Of a DNA stretch of 23,686 nucleotides, positions 1 through 8,509 are shown piece by piece (the first letter of the stretch is position 1; each line of letters starts with the position of its first letter). Made by a program: the position numbers and the translations under genes. The notes under the pieces were generated by a model. The model did not search any database and was not told the origin of the DNA. It saw nothing but the letters and a program-made list of their open reading frames with translations. The stretch is from NCBI GenBank assembly GCA_027047745.1, contig JALTUB010000059.1, positions 1 to 23,686 of the forward strand, in the 5' to 3' direction. This stretch comes from Sulfurimonas sp. (GTDB taxonomy: Bacteria; Campylobacterota; Campylobacteria; Campylobacterales; Sulfurimonadaceae).

Positions 1-1319
1 CACAGGTAAATGTAACGAACCAAATCCCAGGACTTTTAAATGTAGAAACTGGAGACGCAGGACAAGAGTTTGTTTCACTTGGAACTGATACGCTTTTTGG
101 GCAGTATAATGGGTTTTATAATATTGGACCTGATTTAGGTAAAGTTGCAGCAGTATTTGCTGGACCACCACCAGGTGGCTTTACATTTCCTGGTTTAAAA
201 GTAACTAATAATTTTACTGTCTTAGGCTATACAAGTGTTCCTGGAAACAATGCAAAATTAGCTAGAGCTGTAAAAACATCAGGTGCTACAACTAATCTCT
301 TTTCAGGTACTTTACACAGAGATAATCCTACAACGATGTTTGATTATATGGCAGATACAACATTTTCAACTTTTTCTGCTTTTGTAAATATGAAAACTAA
401 ATATGTTAAAAAACATCCTAACAACGATTTTAAAAATGGTAATTTAGGTTTTAAATATGCTGGAACAAATGATGATATAGGTTTAAACTATACATTTAAC
501 TACTACTATCATTATGACAACAACCCTTCATTTGATGTATCATGGGAAGATCCAAATGGAGCAGCACTAACTGCTACACCTGATACTATTACATCAGGTG
601 GTAACAAATATACAACTATGAAACTTATAACAGCAAATGGAAGTGAGTATAATAGTAATCAAGGTGCAAACCCTGCAACAATGGTCTTCACAGAAAAAGA
701 AAACCGTGTAAACTCTTTTGGTGGTTCATTTGACTATGCTATAGATAATGATTTTGCTCCTGTTATTATCCGTAGTGAGTATGTTTATGACCACAATGTA
801 CTACAACCAATAGTTGACCTTGGTAAACTTGCTTATGGTGACTTAGCTGGTGCTTTTACAAACCAAAAAGCTGACTTCTTAAACTATGTTGTTGGTGCTG
901 ATGTTACAGTTTTAACAAACCTCTTTATGAGTTTTCAGTTTATGGATAAATGGAACTTAGACTATGTTAATGAAAATGTACAATATGCTGGTGACTCTCG
1001 TGCTTATAGCAAACACACTGCAAACCCTGCGACTATGAGTCTTGCAAATGGTTTTAAAACAGCAGAAAGACATCAAATCATGTACACATTCTTCTTATCT
1101 CGTCCTTTCTTAGAGGGTGATGCACTTCGTGTAAATAACATTATCCTTTTAGAAAATCAAAACGCTGGATGGTGGGATAGACTTGACTTTGAATACTCTT
1201 ACACAGACAATATCGTTATAACTGGTGCTATCAATCAATACGGTGGAGATGATTATGGTGTATTTGGTCAGTTTAGAAACTCTTCTAATGCTCAACTTGG
1301 ATTTAAGTACCTCTTCTAA
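1..1319 (+). CDS. Outer-membrane beta-barrel protein, DUF1302-like, C-terminal part
   Basis: The reading frame is open from the first base of the window, so the true start lies upstream; the ATG at 336 is only an internal methionine. The visible ~439 residues are rich in Asn, Gly, Tyr and Phe with alternating hydrophobic residues, the pattern of transmembrane beta strands. The protein ends in LGFKYLF, with the C-terminal phenylalanine usual for BAM-inserted outer-membrane proteins. It sits 70 bases upstream of an MMPL/RND exporter, and DUF1302-type barrels are often paired with such exporters. The inferred role is an outer-membrane channel or acceptor for whatever the exporter moves. The signal peptide is outside the window. 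The barrel assignment is fairly safe; the DUF1302 family name is a judgement from gene context and general sequence style, and a generic porin is the alternative. Confidence 0.6.
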   Translation, partial: QVNVTNQIPGLLNVETGDAGQEFVSLGTDTLFGQYNGFYNIGPDLGKVAAVFAGPPPGGFTFPGLKVTNNFTVLGYTSVPGNNAKLARAVKTSGATTNLFSGTLHRDNPTTMFDYMADTTFSTFSAFVNMKTKYVKKHPNNDFKNGNLGFKYAGTNDDIGLNYTFNYYYHYDNNPSFDVSWEDPNGAALTATPDTITSGGNKYTTMKLITANGSEYNSNQGANPATMVFTEKENRVNSFGGSFDYAIDNDFAPVIIRSEYVYDHNVLQPIVDLGKLAYGDLAGAFTNQKADFLNYVVGADVTVLTNLFMSFQFMDKWNLDYVNENVQYAGDSRAYSKHTANPATMSLANGFKTAERHQIMYTFFLSRPFLEGDALRVNNIILLENQNAGWWDRLDFEYSYTDNIVITGAINQYGGDDYGVFGQFRNSSNAQLGFKYLF

Positions 1320-1352
1320 ATACTTTAAATCCTCATAAATAAATTTAACACT

Positions 1353-1373
1353 CCGTAGGTTTATCGCCTACGG
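1353..1373 (+). other. Perfect 7-bp intergenic hairpin
   Basis: CCGTAGG and CCTACGG form a perfect 7-bp inverted repeat around a 7-base loop, in the 70-base gap between the barrel gene and the exporter gene. No T-run follows on either strand, so it is not a standard intrinsic terminator. It may be an mRNA processing or stabilising stem that sets different levels for the two genes, or a partial terminator. It ends 16 bases before the exporter ATG, with the likely ribosome site (AGGAAAAA) in between. Confidence 0.5.
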
Positions 1374-1389
1374 AAAACTAGGAAAAATC

Positions 1390-4158
1390 ATGAATAAAAA
1401 AAAGAGTTTCTCTTTTAGATACGCCGCGTTTGCGATGAAACATAGATGGTTTCTATTTATATCTTCGCTTCTCATAACGGCCTTTACAGCATGGCAAATA
1501 CAATATGTTGACATTCGAAATGATCCTGACACACTCCTTCCACAAACAAATCGTTATGTTTCTACAAACAATTTCTGTGAAAAGACTTTTGGGATGGGAA
1601 ATCTTTTTGTTGTTGGGATAAAGGCCAAAGAAGGCTCTATTTACCAACCTTGGTTTGTAAATATTGTCCGTAAAATACATAAAAATCTTGCAAAGATGGA
1701 TGGTGCTAACAAAGCAAACTTCATCTCTATAGCTGCAAATAAAGTTAAAAATATGGGTGTTGATGATGAGGGAAGCCTTATTTTTAAACGCCTTATACCA
1801 AATGATGGTATCTCTACAACAGATCCAAAAGTAGCAAAAGAAGAGCTAGCATTTATGAAACAAGGTTTAGATACAAACCCTGTTTTAAAACCTATGATTG
1901 TGGACTCAGTTGATCCTAAAACTGGTAAAAAATGTTACAACGACGAACCACAATGTATAGCAAAGGCTACTTTTATCATCGCTGCTTATGATAATAGTAT
2001 CAAGCCTCATTATGTTGCTTGGGTAAGACAAGTTGTAAAAGAGTTACAACCTTACTACAATGATGATCGCATAGAAATAACCATAGCTGGTGAACCTTAC
2101 TTTCTTGCATGGATGATGGTTGTACTTCTTCAATACTGGTATCTTTTTGTTCTATCTATACTTATAGCCTTTGCTATTCTTTACATAGAAACTCGTTCGC
2201 TTAAAGGTGCATTGTTTCCTTTAGCTGGTGTTGGTATGAGTATAGTTTGGACTTTAGGTATTATGGGATTCTCAGGGTTTAAGCTAACTACTATGGTCGT
2301 TTTAACACCTATGCTTATCTTAGCAGTCGGAATGGGACATGCCATACAGGTAACACGGCGATACATGAAGTCCATCAAAAATGGAGAAAGTGTTGATGAA
2401 GCAAGTATGAATGCTCTCGGATTTACTATAGTTCCTGCAACACTCTCTATCATTACTGATGCCATAGGATTTGCAACACTAGCAAGTGTTGACATCTCTT
2501 TTTACAAAGCTTATGCTTATTTTGGTATGTTTGGAATGTTCTCCTTACTTCTAACAACTACTACTATGATACCTCTTATGATGGTTATGTTTAAAAGTAA
2601 AATGCCTACTGTTGTACCTGATGGATATAAATGGGAAGAGAGTTTTGGTAATATAGTCGCAAAAATGTTATCAGGCTGGGGAAAACTTATTCCACTTGCT
2701 GGTGTTGCTATAATCATTGCTGTATCTATTCACTATACTAAAATTGGTGAGGGTATTAGTAACATAATGCATGATACAAAATACTCTGGTATGAAAAAGA
2801 TTGAAAAAGTTGTAAAAGGTGATGAGTATGACTTAATGCCTGGGGTTGAAAAGGGAATCGACTATGCACAAGCTGCGTTTAAAGTTTATTCTAAACCTGT
2901 ACAAGACATTTTTACTCTAAATACTATGATGCCAGGAGTCATATCTTTTAACATTCCTATTCGTGGTAAAAAACCTCTACTAGCTGAGTGTGATGATGCC
3001 TACTATGATGCACTGGACGCTGCTGATGATGCTGGAACTACTCCTCCTGTCAAAAACTGTTTTGACCCAGAAGAGGATGCACCTCAAGGTATCTTAAATA
3101 ATGCTACCGTTTTAGAAGCTATGGATAAGATGGAAGATGACCTGCGTAAGAACAAACATATCGGCTTTACTGCTTCTTATGCTCAGTATGTTAAAATCGC
3201 CAATATGATTTTGATGACTAAAACAGGAAATCAACCAAATATTAAGGATTTTAAGATTCCAACTACTGCTTATCTTCATGCTCAAGATGCAACAGATGAC
3301 CGTTCTCCTGATGCAATTGTACAACTGTACAATGGTCTTTTAGATGCAGCTTCTAGTCCTGGTGATTTAGCTTCTATGGTAACACAAGATTATAATACAG
3401 CACAGATTATGGGCTTTATCAACACTATGAATCCAAAAGAAACACATCAAGTTATGAAATTTATCCAAGATTATATAGAAAAACACAAAAATGACATTGG
3501 ACTCAACCAAGTAAACTTTGGATTTAGAAATGCTAATGCATCTGGAGATAAAGGACCTATCGCTGATGATACTAAACCTACTTATGTTGAACCTGGTGTT
3601 GGTGGTTTCTTAGGTGCTACAGAAGCAACTCGTGATGTAACATTTAACAACTGGTTATTCAACCCACTTGGAACTGCTTTAGCAATTTTCATTGTAGTAA
3701 CTTTAATTTTCCGTTCATTTATCATTTCTGGTGCTTTATCGCTTCTCCTTTTTATCACTCTATTTGCACAGTATGGAATGGCTGGATACTACACATCACT
3801 GCAGTTTTGGAGTGGAAACTTACACTTCGCAAACCTTATAGCCCTCTCTATATCCATGGGACTAGGAGTTGACTATAGTATTTACATGATTTCACGACTT
3901 AAAGAAGAGTTAGCAGATCATGGAGACTGGTTTACAGCACTAAAAAATACAATTGCAACTACTGGTTCTTCTGTTCTTATCTCTGTTGTTATCCTTGTTG
4001 GTGCGTTCATACCACTTATGGCAACAATTTTAGGAAATACTTGGGGAGTTTCAGTATACATAACTGAAGCTATATTAATCGATGTATTCACATCATTAAC
4101 TATTCTTCCTATAATCTTATTTTGGCTTAAACCTAAATATATCTTTAAAAGAGACTAA
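1390..4158 (+). CDS. MMPL/RND-family inner-membrane exporter
   Basis: This 922-residue protein has the RND layout of two repeats. One transmembrane helix (about 18-38) is followed by a large periplasmic loop (about 40-238) and a bundle of helices (about 240-400). A further helix (about 432-448) leads to a second large loop (to about 750) and a final helix bundle (about 755-910). The second half carries GLGVDYSIYM around residue 828, the conserved Asp-Tyr segment of MMPL and hydrophobe/amphiphile-efflux-3 proteins; the matching place in the first half reads GMGHAIQ. Such proteins use the proton gradient to move lipids or other hydrophobic molecules. The substrate cannot be read from the sequence. 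The preceding barrel gene is the likely outer-membrane partner. The start is ATG with AGGAAAAA just upstream. The stop codon lies within the stem of the terminator that follows. Confidence 0.88.
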   Translation: MNKKKSFSFRYAAFAMKHRWFLFISSLLITAFTAWQIQYVDIRNDPDTLLPQTNRYVSTNNFCEKTFGMGNLFVVGIKAKEGSIYQPWFVNIVRKIHKNLAKMDGANKANFISIAANKVKNMGVDDEGSLIFKRLIPNDGISTTDPKVAKEELAFMKQGLDTNPVLKPMIVDSVDPKTGKKCYNDEPQCIAKATFIIAAYDNSIKPHYVAWVRQVVKELQPYYNDDRIEITIAGEPYFLAWMMVVLLQYWYLFVLSILIAFAILYIETRSLKGALFPLAGVGMSIVWTLGIMGFSGFKLTTMVVLTPMLILAVGMGHAIQVTRRYMKSIKNGESVDEASMNALGFTIVPATLSIITDAIGFATLASVDISFYKAYAYFGMFGMFSLLLTTTTMIPLMMVMFKSKMPTVVPDGYKWEESFGNIVAKMLSGWGKLIPLAGVAIIIAVSIHYTKIGEGISNIMHDTKYSGMKKIEKVVKGDEYDLMPGVEKGIDYAQAAFKVYSKPVQDIFTLNTMMPGVISFNIPIRGKKPLLAECDDAYYDALDAADDAGTTPPVKNCFDPEEDAPQGILNNATVLEAMDKMEDDLRKNKHIGFTASYAQYVKIANMILMTKTGNQPNIKDFKIPTTAYLHAQDATDDRSPDAIVQLYNGLLDAASSPGDLASMVTQDYNTAQIMGFINTMNPKETHQVMKFIQDYIEKHKNDIGLNQVNFGFRNANASGDKGPIADDTKPTYVEPGVGGFLGATEATRDVTFNNWLFNPLGTALAIFIVVTLIFRSFIISGALSLLLFITLFAQYGMAGYYTSLQFWSGNLHFANLIALSISMGLGVDYSIYMISRLKEELADHGDWFTALKNTIATTGSSVLISVVILVGAFIPLMATILGNTWGVSVYITEAILIDVFTSLTILPIILFWLKPKYIFKRD

Positions 4159-4183
4159 CCCCCTTTTGGGGTTAGCCTTTATA
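4155..4183 (+). terminator. Rho-independent terminator after the MMPL exporter
   Basis: CTAACCCC pairs with GGGGTTAG as a perfect 8-bp stem around a CTTTT loop, followed by the weakly T-rich CCTTTATATT. The stem includes the exporter stop codon (4156-4158). It separates the exporter transcript from the ABC operon. Confidence 0.75.
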
Positions 4184-4194
4184 TTATGTATATT

Positions 4195-4203
4195 TGCTAT
4201 AAT
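4195..4203 (+). promoter_or_regulatory. Extended -10 promoter of the ABC operon
   Basis: TGCTATAAT is a perfect extended -10 element (TGnTATAAT), about 57 bases upstream of the ATG at 4260 and just after the terminator. No convincing -35 box is seen, which is normal for sigma-70 promoters in this phylum. The expected transcript start is near 4210, giving a leader of about 50 bases. AAGGAC at about 4252 is the ribosome site. Confidence 0.6.
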
Positions 4204-4259
4204 TATACTAAGAATTTGTTTTTTATATAAAATAACTACATGTAACAATTAAGGACATT

Positions 4260-5972
4260 ATGAATAATTTAGCATATATATACAAACTATGGATAGGTAT
4301 TGCCCAAACAAGTGGCAAACTTACTACAAGCGATGTATTATTAGCAGCAAAACGACTGGTTGAAGGTCAAAGTGATGAAGAGATAAAATTATCTATTGAT
4401 GAGTTTGACAATTTTGCTAAAAATATATCCCTTGATGAGACCATAGAATACTTGCATAAAGTAAAAGCATCTAAACGATATGTCATACTCATAAACCTTT
4501 TTATGGTTATCATGCTAAAAAATATAAATAAAGAACGAGTCAATAAAGAACAAATAGCTGCACTAAAAAATATTTATATAAAATTAGAACTTCCTTATCT
4601 TTACGATACTTTATATTTACTTATGATGAAAAAATATGAAAGAGCGCACAAGGTACTGAAAACACATACTCCAAATATCAACTTTATATGTTTTGATGAA
4701 AATGCAAAAAGTGAACTAAACCAATCTTTTCATGATTATCAAGTTAGCTTTATTGTCTTACATATTGATGATTTTTTTATTTTATTAAATCATCATAGTC
4801 AAGATTTGCATATATACACTTATCAAGATGATGTAAACAAGCCTCTTTATAGCAAATGTTTAGAGTTTAGAGATCAACCATATTCATTTATATCGCATAA
4901 TATTAGAGATCACTCTATCTACTATATTGATAAAGATATTTTTATACGCATTGTAAATGAAAAAGAGCTTATATATCTTGATGAGACTACATTAGAAAGA
5001 CTTTTCTCTCCTCTTAATGAGAAAAAATTTCTAACATCAGAAGTAGCTTTAGAAATAGATAATAATTTAAAATGTTCTATAGTAAAGGATCATATCTATA
5101 GTATTAAAGCCAACAAACTATTTTCAGGATATACAAAAAAAATACCTATTGTAAAAGATGTTAATTTTAATATACAAGAGGGAGAACTTGTTGCGATAAT
5201 GGGTCCCTCTGGTTCTGGTAAGACAACTCTTTTGAGAACTTTTGTGGATCAGGCTAGACTACAAGATGGCGAACTACTCATAAATGGTGAAAAAATATCT
5301 CAAAAATATTTTCACAGAATGGGATATGTACCACAAGATGATGTTTTGATTAAAGATTTGAATGTATATGACAATATGTACTATTACTATAGACTACACT
5401 TTGGAGGTGAAAAGAGTAATCAAGAAGTTGATAAACTTATAAGTACACAACTTCGTAACTTAGGTATTTTAGATATAAAATATTCTCCTGTATTTAAAAA
5501 TGGAAAATATACAATATCTGGTGGGCAAAGAAAACGACTTAATATAGCACTAGAACTGCTTAAAGATGTGGATCTTATCATGATGGATGAGCCAACAAGT
5601 GGATTATCATCACTAGATTCAGAAAATATAATCGCTGAACTTAAAAAAATTACCATTCTAAATAAAATTGTAATCATAAACATACATCAACCATCAACTG
5701 CTATGTACAGACAATTTAGTCAAGTTGTTGTTTTTAATGAAGATGGAAACAATATCTATACTAATCGTTCTATTGAAGTTCTAAAGATATTTAAACTTGT
5801 AAAAACAGAAGATGCTTATATGTTTAATGATGAAGATAGTGAGCTTAAAAAAGATATAGAGTGCATGAAATGTGAAAAAAGCGATCCAGAACTTCTTTTA
5901 GAAATTCAAGCAGATGAAAAAAGTAACTTTTGGAATCTATTTAGTTATTTAAATAACTTCACGGAGAAATAA
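4260..5972 (+). CDS. ABCG-like ABC transporter ATPase with a long N-terminal extension
   Basis: Residues about 283-520 form a complete ABC nucleotide-binding domain: Walker A GPSGSGKTT (315-323), Q-loop in YVPQDD (356-361), signature SGGQRKR (420-426), Walker B LIMMDEP (439-445) and H-loop His476 in NIHQPS. The SGGQRKR signature and the EPTSGLSSLD segment are typical of the ABCG/ABC-2 export class. Residues 1-280 are unusual: a helical part (about 1-135) that loosely recalls TerB-type bundles, then a beta-rich part (about 145-255) at the place where some bacterial ABCG-like ATPases carry an FHA or other sensor domain. I cannot assign either part. There are no membrane helices; the permease is the next gene, sharing one base (TAATG). 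The substrate is unknown. The ATPase call is certain; the N-terminal function is open. Confidence 0.88.
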   Translation: MNNLAYIYKLWIGIAQTSGKLTTSDVLLAAKRLVEGQSDEEIKLSIDEFDNFAKNISLDETIEYLHKVKASKRYVILINLFMVIMLKNINKERVNKEQIAALKNIYIKLELPYLYDTLYLLMMKKYERAHKVLKTHTPNINFICFDENAKSELNQSFHDYQVSFIVLHIDDFFILLNHHSQDLHIYTYQDDVNKPLYSKCLEFRDQPYSFISHNIRDHSIYYIDKDIFIRIVNEKELIYLDETTLERLFSPLNEKKFLTSEVALEIDNNLKCSIVKDHIYSIKANKLFSGYTKKIPIVKDVNFNIQEGELVAIMGPSGSGKTTLLRTFVDQARLQDGELLINGEKISQKYFHRMGYVPQDDVLIKDLNVYDNMYYYYRLHFGGEKSNQEVDKLISTQLRNLGILDIKYSPVFKNGKYTISGGQRKRLNIALELLKDVDLIMMDEPTSGLSSLDSENIIAELKKITILNKIVIINIHQPSTAMYRQFSQVVVFNEDGNNIYTNRSIEVLKIFKLVKTEDAYMFNDEDSELKKDIECMKCEKSDPELLLEIQADEKSNFWNLFSYLNNFTEK

Positions 5973-6871
5973 TGTTTAACAATCCAATATCTACTCAAAT
6001 AAAATATCAGCTAAAAAGACAATTTAAAATCAAGCTTTATGAAAGGCTAAATCTTACTATTTCATTTGTAATAGCTCCTTTGTTGTCATTTTTATCTGCT
6101 TTTATTTTTAGATCAAATATTGATTTAGTTCAAAATCAATCTTACCCAAACTACCTTTTTTTCATGCTTATTTCGGCCATTTTTTTTGGTCTTATTGCTT
6201 CAGTCTTTGAAATCATAAAAGATAGAAGAATGGTACAAAGAGAGAGACTTGGTGGTGTTTCAGTATTTGGCTACTACCTTTCAAAATATTATGTTTTAAG
6301 TTTTTTTGGGCTTATTCAAACTCTTCTTTATAATATAGTTGGAATGATATTTTTACATATTCCATTAGCTATAGTTGCCTTTAACTCGGTTGTAATGTTT
6401 ATGATGATTGTTGTAAGTATCTCATTTGGTCTTTTCATATCTTCACTAACTAGAAGTAGCATGATTGCTTCAAACCTTATCCCCATAATCATCATCCCTC
6501 AGATCCTTTTAGGTGGGCTTATACCCTATCATGATATGGATAAGTCAATATATATGTGGGAGACAAATTATTCCAAATCTCCACCTATTGCAACTATTAT
6601 GCCGATTAAATATGCTTATGAATCAATCATTACAGGTAATGTTGCATTTACGCTAGGGAACAATGAGATAAATGATCAAGTAGCACAAATGGTAGATTTT
6701 TTACAAGACAATCAATTTATGAGTATCTCCAAAGATACTATTCTTGAGAACTTTAATTATCATATTTTTTCTAAAACATGGTTCCTTGACATTATTGTTA
6801 TTATAGGATATATTATTGGAACATTTATTTTAGGATACATTTTATTTTATAGGAGAATTTTTAATGGTTAA
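5972..6871 (+). CDS. ABC-2 type transporter permease
   Basis: This 299-residue integral membrane protein has about six hydrophobic helices (about 25-47, 60-82, 105-130, 133-157, 163-183 and 272-295), the normal arrangement of an ABC-2 permease. A cytoplasmic segment after helix 2 (IKDRRMVQRERLGGVSVFGY) matches the coupling region seen in ABCG-type permeases. It begins on the last base of the ATPase stop codon, so the two are translationally coupled and must form one exporter. A hydrophilic loop at about 190-265 lies between the last helices. No substrate can be inferred, but the exported protein that follows may share its regulation or act beside it in the periplasm. Confidence 0.85.
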   Translation: MFNNPISTQIKYQLKRQFKIKLYERLNLTISFVIAPLLSFLSAFIFRSNIDLVQNQSYPNYLFFMLISAIFFGLIASVFEIIKDRRMVQRERLGGVSVFGYYLSKYYVLSFFGLIQTLLYNIVGMIFLHIPLAIVAFNSVVMFMMIVVSISFGLFISSLTRSSMIASNLIPIIIIPQILLGGLIPYHDMDKSIYMWETNYSKSPPIATIMPIKYAYESIITGNVAFTLGNNEINDQVAQMVDFLQDNQFMSISKDTILENFNYHIFSKTWFLDIIVIIGYIIGTFILGYILFYRRIFNG

Positions 6872-7277
6872 ATTATTATTTATATTTTTGATAGGATTTG
6901 TTAGTTTATATGCAAAAAGTAGCGTAGGAGCTTGTATTCCTATCGGAAAAGTTGTTGTGTTAAAGAAGTCTATCATGAGCCTTGATTTATCAAAAGATCA
7001 AAAGGCAAAGCTTTTAAAGTACGAGGAGAGACTTAAAGACAAACTAAATGATGTTAGAGATAGTGCAAATTCTAAGAATGAAAAACTATCAAATCTCTTT
7101 GATAAAGATAAATTTCTTAAAGACAAGTTTAGAAAAATAACAATAAGAGAAAACATCGTTGTAACAAAAATCATATCTGAATACTTTGAAAACATGTACA
7201 AGGTCTTAGATAAAGAGCAAAAGGTGAAGCTACTAAAAAGATTTAAGAGGATAGAGAGAAAGCAAAAGCATAAATAA
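6864..7277 (+). CDS. Small exported Spy/CpxP-like helical protein
   Basis: The 137-residue protein starts with a signal peptide (MVKLLFIFLIGFVSLYAKS) and continues as a very basic, almost entirely helical chain. Two segments, LSKDQKAKLLKYEE and LDKEQKVKLLKRFK, resemble the LTxxQ repeats of Spy/CpxP periplasmic chaperones and metal-stress proteins, and they are spaced as in that family. It overlaps the permease gene by 8 bases and ends the operon, so it is made with the exporter. The inferred role is a periplasmic chaperone or stress sensor for the exporter or its substrate. The family call rests on motif spacing and fold prediction by eye; an unrelated exported coiled-coil protein is possible. 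Confidence 0.6.
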   Translation: MVKLLFIFLIGFVSLYAKSSVGACIPIGKVVVLKKSIMSLDLSKDQKAKLLKYEERLKDKLNDVRDSANSKNEKLSNLFDKDKFLKDKFRKITIRENIVVTKIISEYFENMYKVLDKEQKVKLLKRFKRIERKQKHK

Positions 7278-7291
7278 GTTATAAAATGTAA

Positions 7292-7311
7292 TTATGCTCT
7301 AAAGGGCATAA
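7292..7311. terminator. Possible hairpin between convergent genes
   Basis: TTATGCTC and GGGCATAA pair over 8 bases (one G-T pair) around a TAAA loop, exactly in the gap between the Spy-like gene and the convergent minus-strand gene ending at 7312. There is no T-run on either side, so terminator function is tentative. Confidence 0.4.
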
Positions 7312-7563
7312 CTACATAACAAGACGGATGAGTCGTTCATACTCTTGAGGTATAGGGAACTTAGCACTTGGTAAAAAGTTTCCAATGGCAATATTCATCC
7401 ATTCACGATTTGTACTTATATCTGAGACTTCGATAAAAAACTTACCACTCTCATTTGTTAGTTTATACTTATCTACTTTAAAATCTATAGGGTCTTCTTC
7501 ACCCATAGGGTGAATTGAAAATGATATAGAACGAGATTTAGAATCTAATTTAAAATCAATCAT
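7312..7563 (-). CDS. Small uncharacterised protein, paralogue of the product at 8061-8435
   Basis: This 83-residue soluble protein has no signal peptide or membrane helix. It aligns along its length with the C-terminal two thirds of the 124-residue protein encoded two genes upstream. Shared positions include FK-DSK-RS near the N-terminus, TNREWM in the middle, and F-(I/L)P followed by IR--M at the end. It looks like a small beta-rich domain with a C-terminal helix. I recognise no family. It starts at ATG, 20 bases after the preceding gene, and is the last of a three-gene minus-strand group (8435 down to 7312). The duplication within one operon suggests the two copies work together or with the protein between them. 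Confidence 0.7.
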   Translation of the reverse strand: MIDFKLDSKSRSISFSIHPMGEEDPIDFKVDKYKLTNESGKFFIEVSDISTNREWMNIAIGNFLPSAKFPIPQEYERLIRLVM

Positions 7564-7583
7564 CTTGTTTAAATACCTTTAAT

Positions 7584-7997
7584 CTATTTCTTATACTTAA
7601 CATCGATTTCTAAGCCAATGCCGCCTTTTTTACCAAGACCGATAGTAACATCTTGGTCATTAACTTCTTTTTTAAGTTTACCAATATTTATACCATTTGA
7701 TTGAGCTGCTGTAAAAGTCATATGAAGCTCTTCAAAATCATCTTTGCCCTCTTTGATTAGGTTAACAACTTGATCAAAAGTGATGTTTTCAACTTTGTTT
7801 AAATCATTATTATTGATGGCTTTATCCATAACCTCCATCATGCCTTTTCCAACAGTATAACTCATACCTATCGGAGAATATTTTGCTATCTTTTTAACTG
7901 CATCCTTAGCTCTTTGTGAAAAACTTGTTTTTTCTTCTGTTGCATCTACTATTTCTACTTCTTTGTTTTTATAATCTACATTTGCATTTACTGACAT
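7584..7997 (-). CDS. Uncharacterised protein with a Gly-rich basic C-terminus
   Basis: The 137-residue product is soluble and unrecognised. Residues about 1-25 look disordered (NANVDYKNKEVEIVDATEEK), 26-60 form an amphipathic basic helix (SFSQRAKDAVKKIAKY), 65-115 are helical and acidic (TFDQVVNLIKEGKDDFEELH), and the end alternates hydrophobic and charged residues with a GLGKKGGIGLEI turn, as in a beta hairpin. The start is ATG preceded by AAGGAAAT. It lies between the two paralogous genes at 7312 and 8061 in the same direction, so the three are probably transcribed together. No function can be assigned. Confidence 0.7.
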   Translation of the reverse strand: MSVNANVDYKNKEVEIVDATEEKTSFSQRAKDAVKKIAKYSPIGMSYTVGKGMMEVMDKAINNNDLNKVENITFDQVVNLIKEGKDDFEELHMTFTAAQSNGINIGKLKKEVNDQDVTIGLGKKGGIGLEIDVKYKK

Positions 7998-8060
7998 TAT
8001 ATTTCCTTACTTTTAATTTTATTTATATTATCGAATCTAATTATATCTAAAAATTTCATC

Positions 8061-8435
8061 TTATGACATAAAAGTACGAATAGGACCGTTCAATTTAGCT
8101 GGTAATTCAAACTCTTTGTTTACGATAAACATATCCATCAAAGTTTGCATCCACTCTCTGTTTGTTGCCATCTCATACATGACCACAGAAGTAAAACCAT
8201 CATGCTGAATAAACTCATAACTTTTTATATCTACAACGATAGGCAGTGTTTCACCCTTCATCATAAGTTCTATCAGAAAAGATCTATCTTTTGAGTCAAT
8301 CTTAAACGCAAGCACAGTCCCATAACTCTTTATTGCCTGATTAAGAACTGTCTTGAATAATTTTGAATTTGTCGCATCTTTACCTGTATATACAGTCTCT
8401 TTAACTATATTTTTAAATTTATCCATCATAGACAT
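8061..8435 (-). CDS. Small uncharacterised protein, paralogue of the product at 7312-7563
   Basis: The 124-residue product is the first gene of the minus-strand group. Residues 1-40 form a basic helical segment (MMDKFKNIVKETVYTG) absent from its paralogue. Residues about 42-124 match the 83-residue protein downstream, including FKIDSKDRS, TNREWM, and the final IRTFM. It is soluble with no signal peptide. A strong ribosome site (AAGGAAGG) precedes the ATG. It is divergent from the repeat protein gene at 8510 across a 74-base promoter region, hinting at co-regulation of the two sides. I know no function for this family. Confidence 0.7.
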   Translation of the reverse strand: MSMMDKFKNIVKETVYTGKDATNSKLFKTVLNQAIKSYGTVLAFKIDSKDRSFLIELMMKGETLPIVVDIKSYEFIQHDGFTSVVMYEMATNREWMQTLMDMFIVNKEFELPAKLNGPIRTFMS

Positions 8436-8463
8436 TTGATTAACCTTCCTTTTTTACTATATC

Positions 8464-8480
8464 TGCTATAATTATATAAT
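8464..8480. promoter_or_regulatory. Divergent promoter region
   Basis: The 74-base gap between divergent genes holds a plus-strand extended -10, TGCTATAAT (8464-8472), with a second TATAAT at 8475-8480, and a minus-strand TATAAT (complement of 8471-8476). The two directions therefore overlap within about 15 bases, so one bound regulator could control both operons. The plus-strand leader would be about 30 bases, with AAGGA at 8499-8503 before the GTG start. Confidence 0.55.
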
Positions 8481-8509
8481 AATTTAGCTAAACTTATCAA
8501 GGAAGAGCA

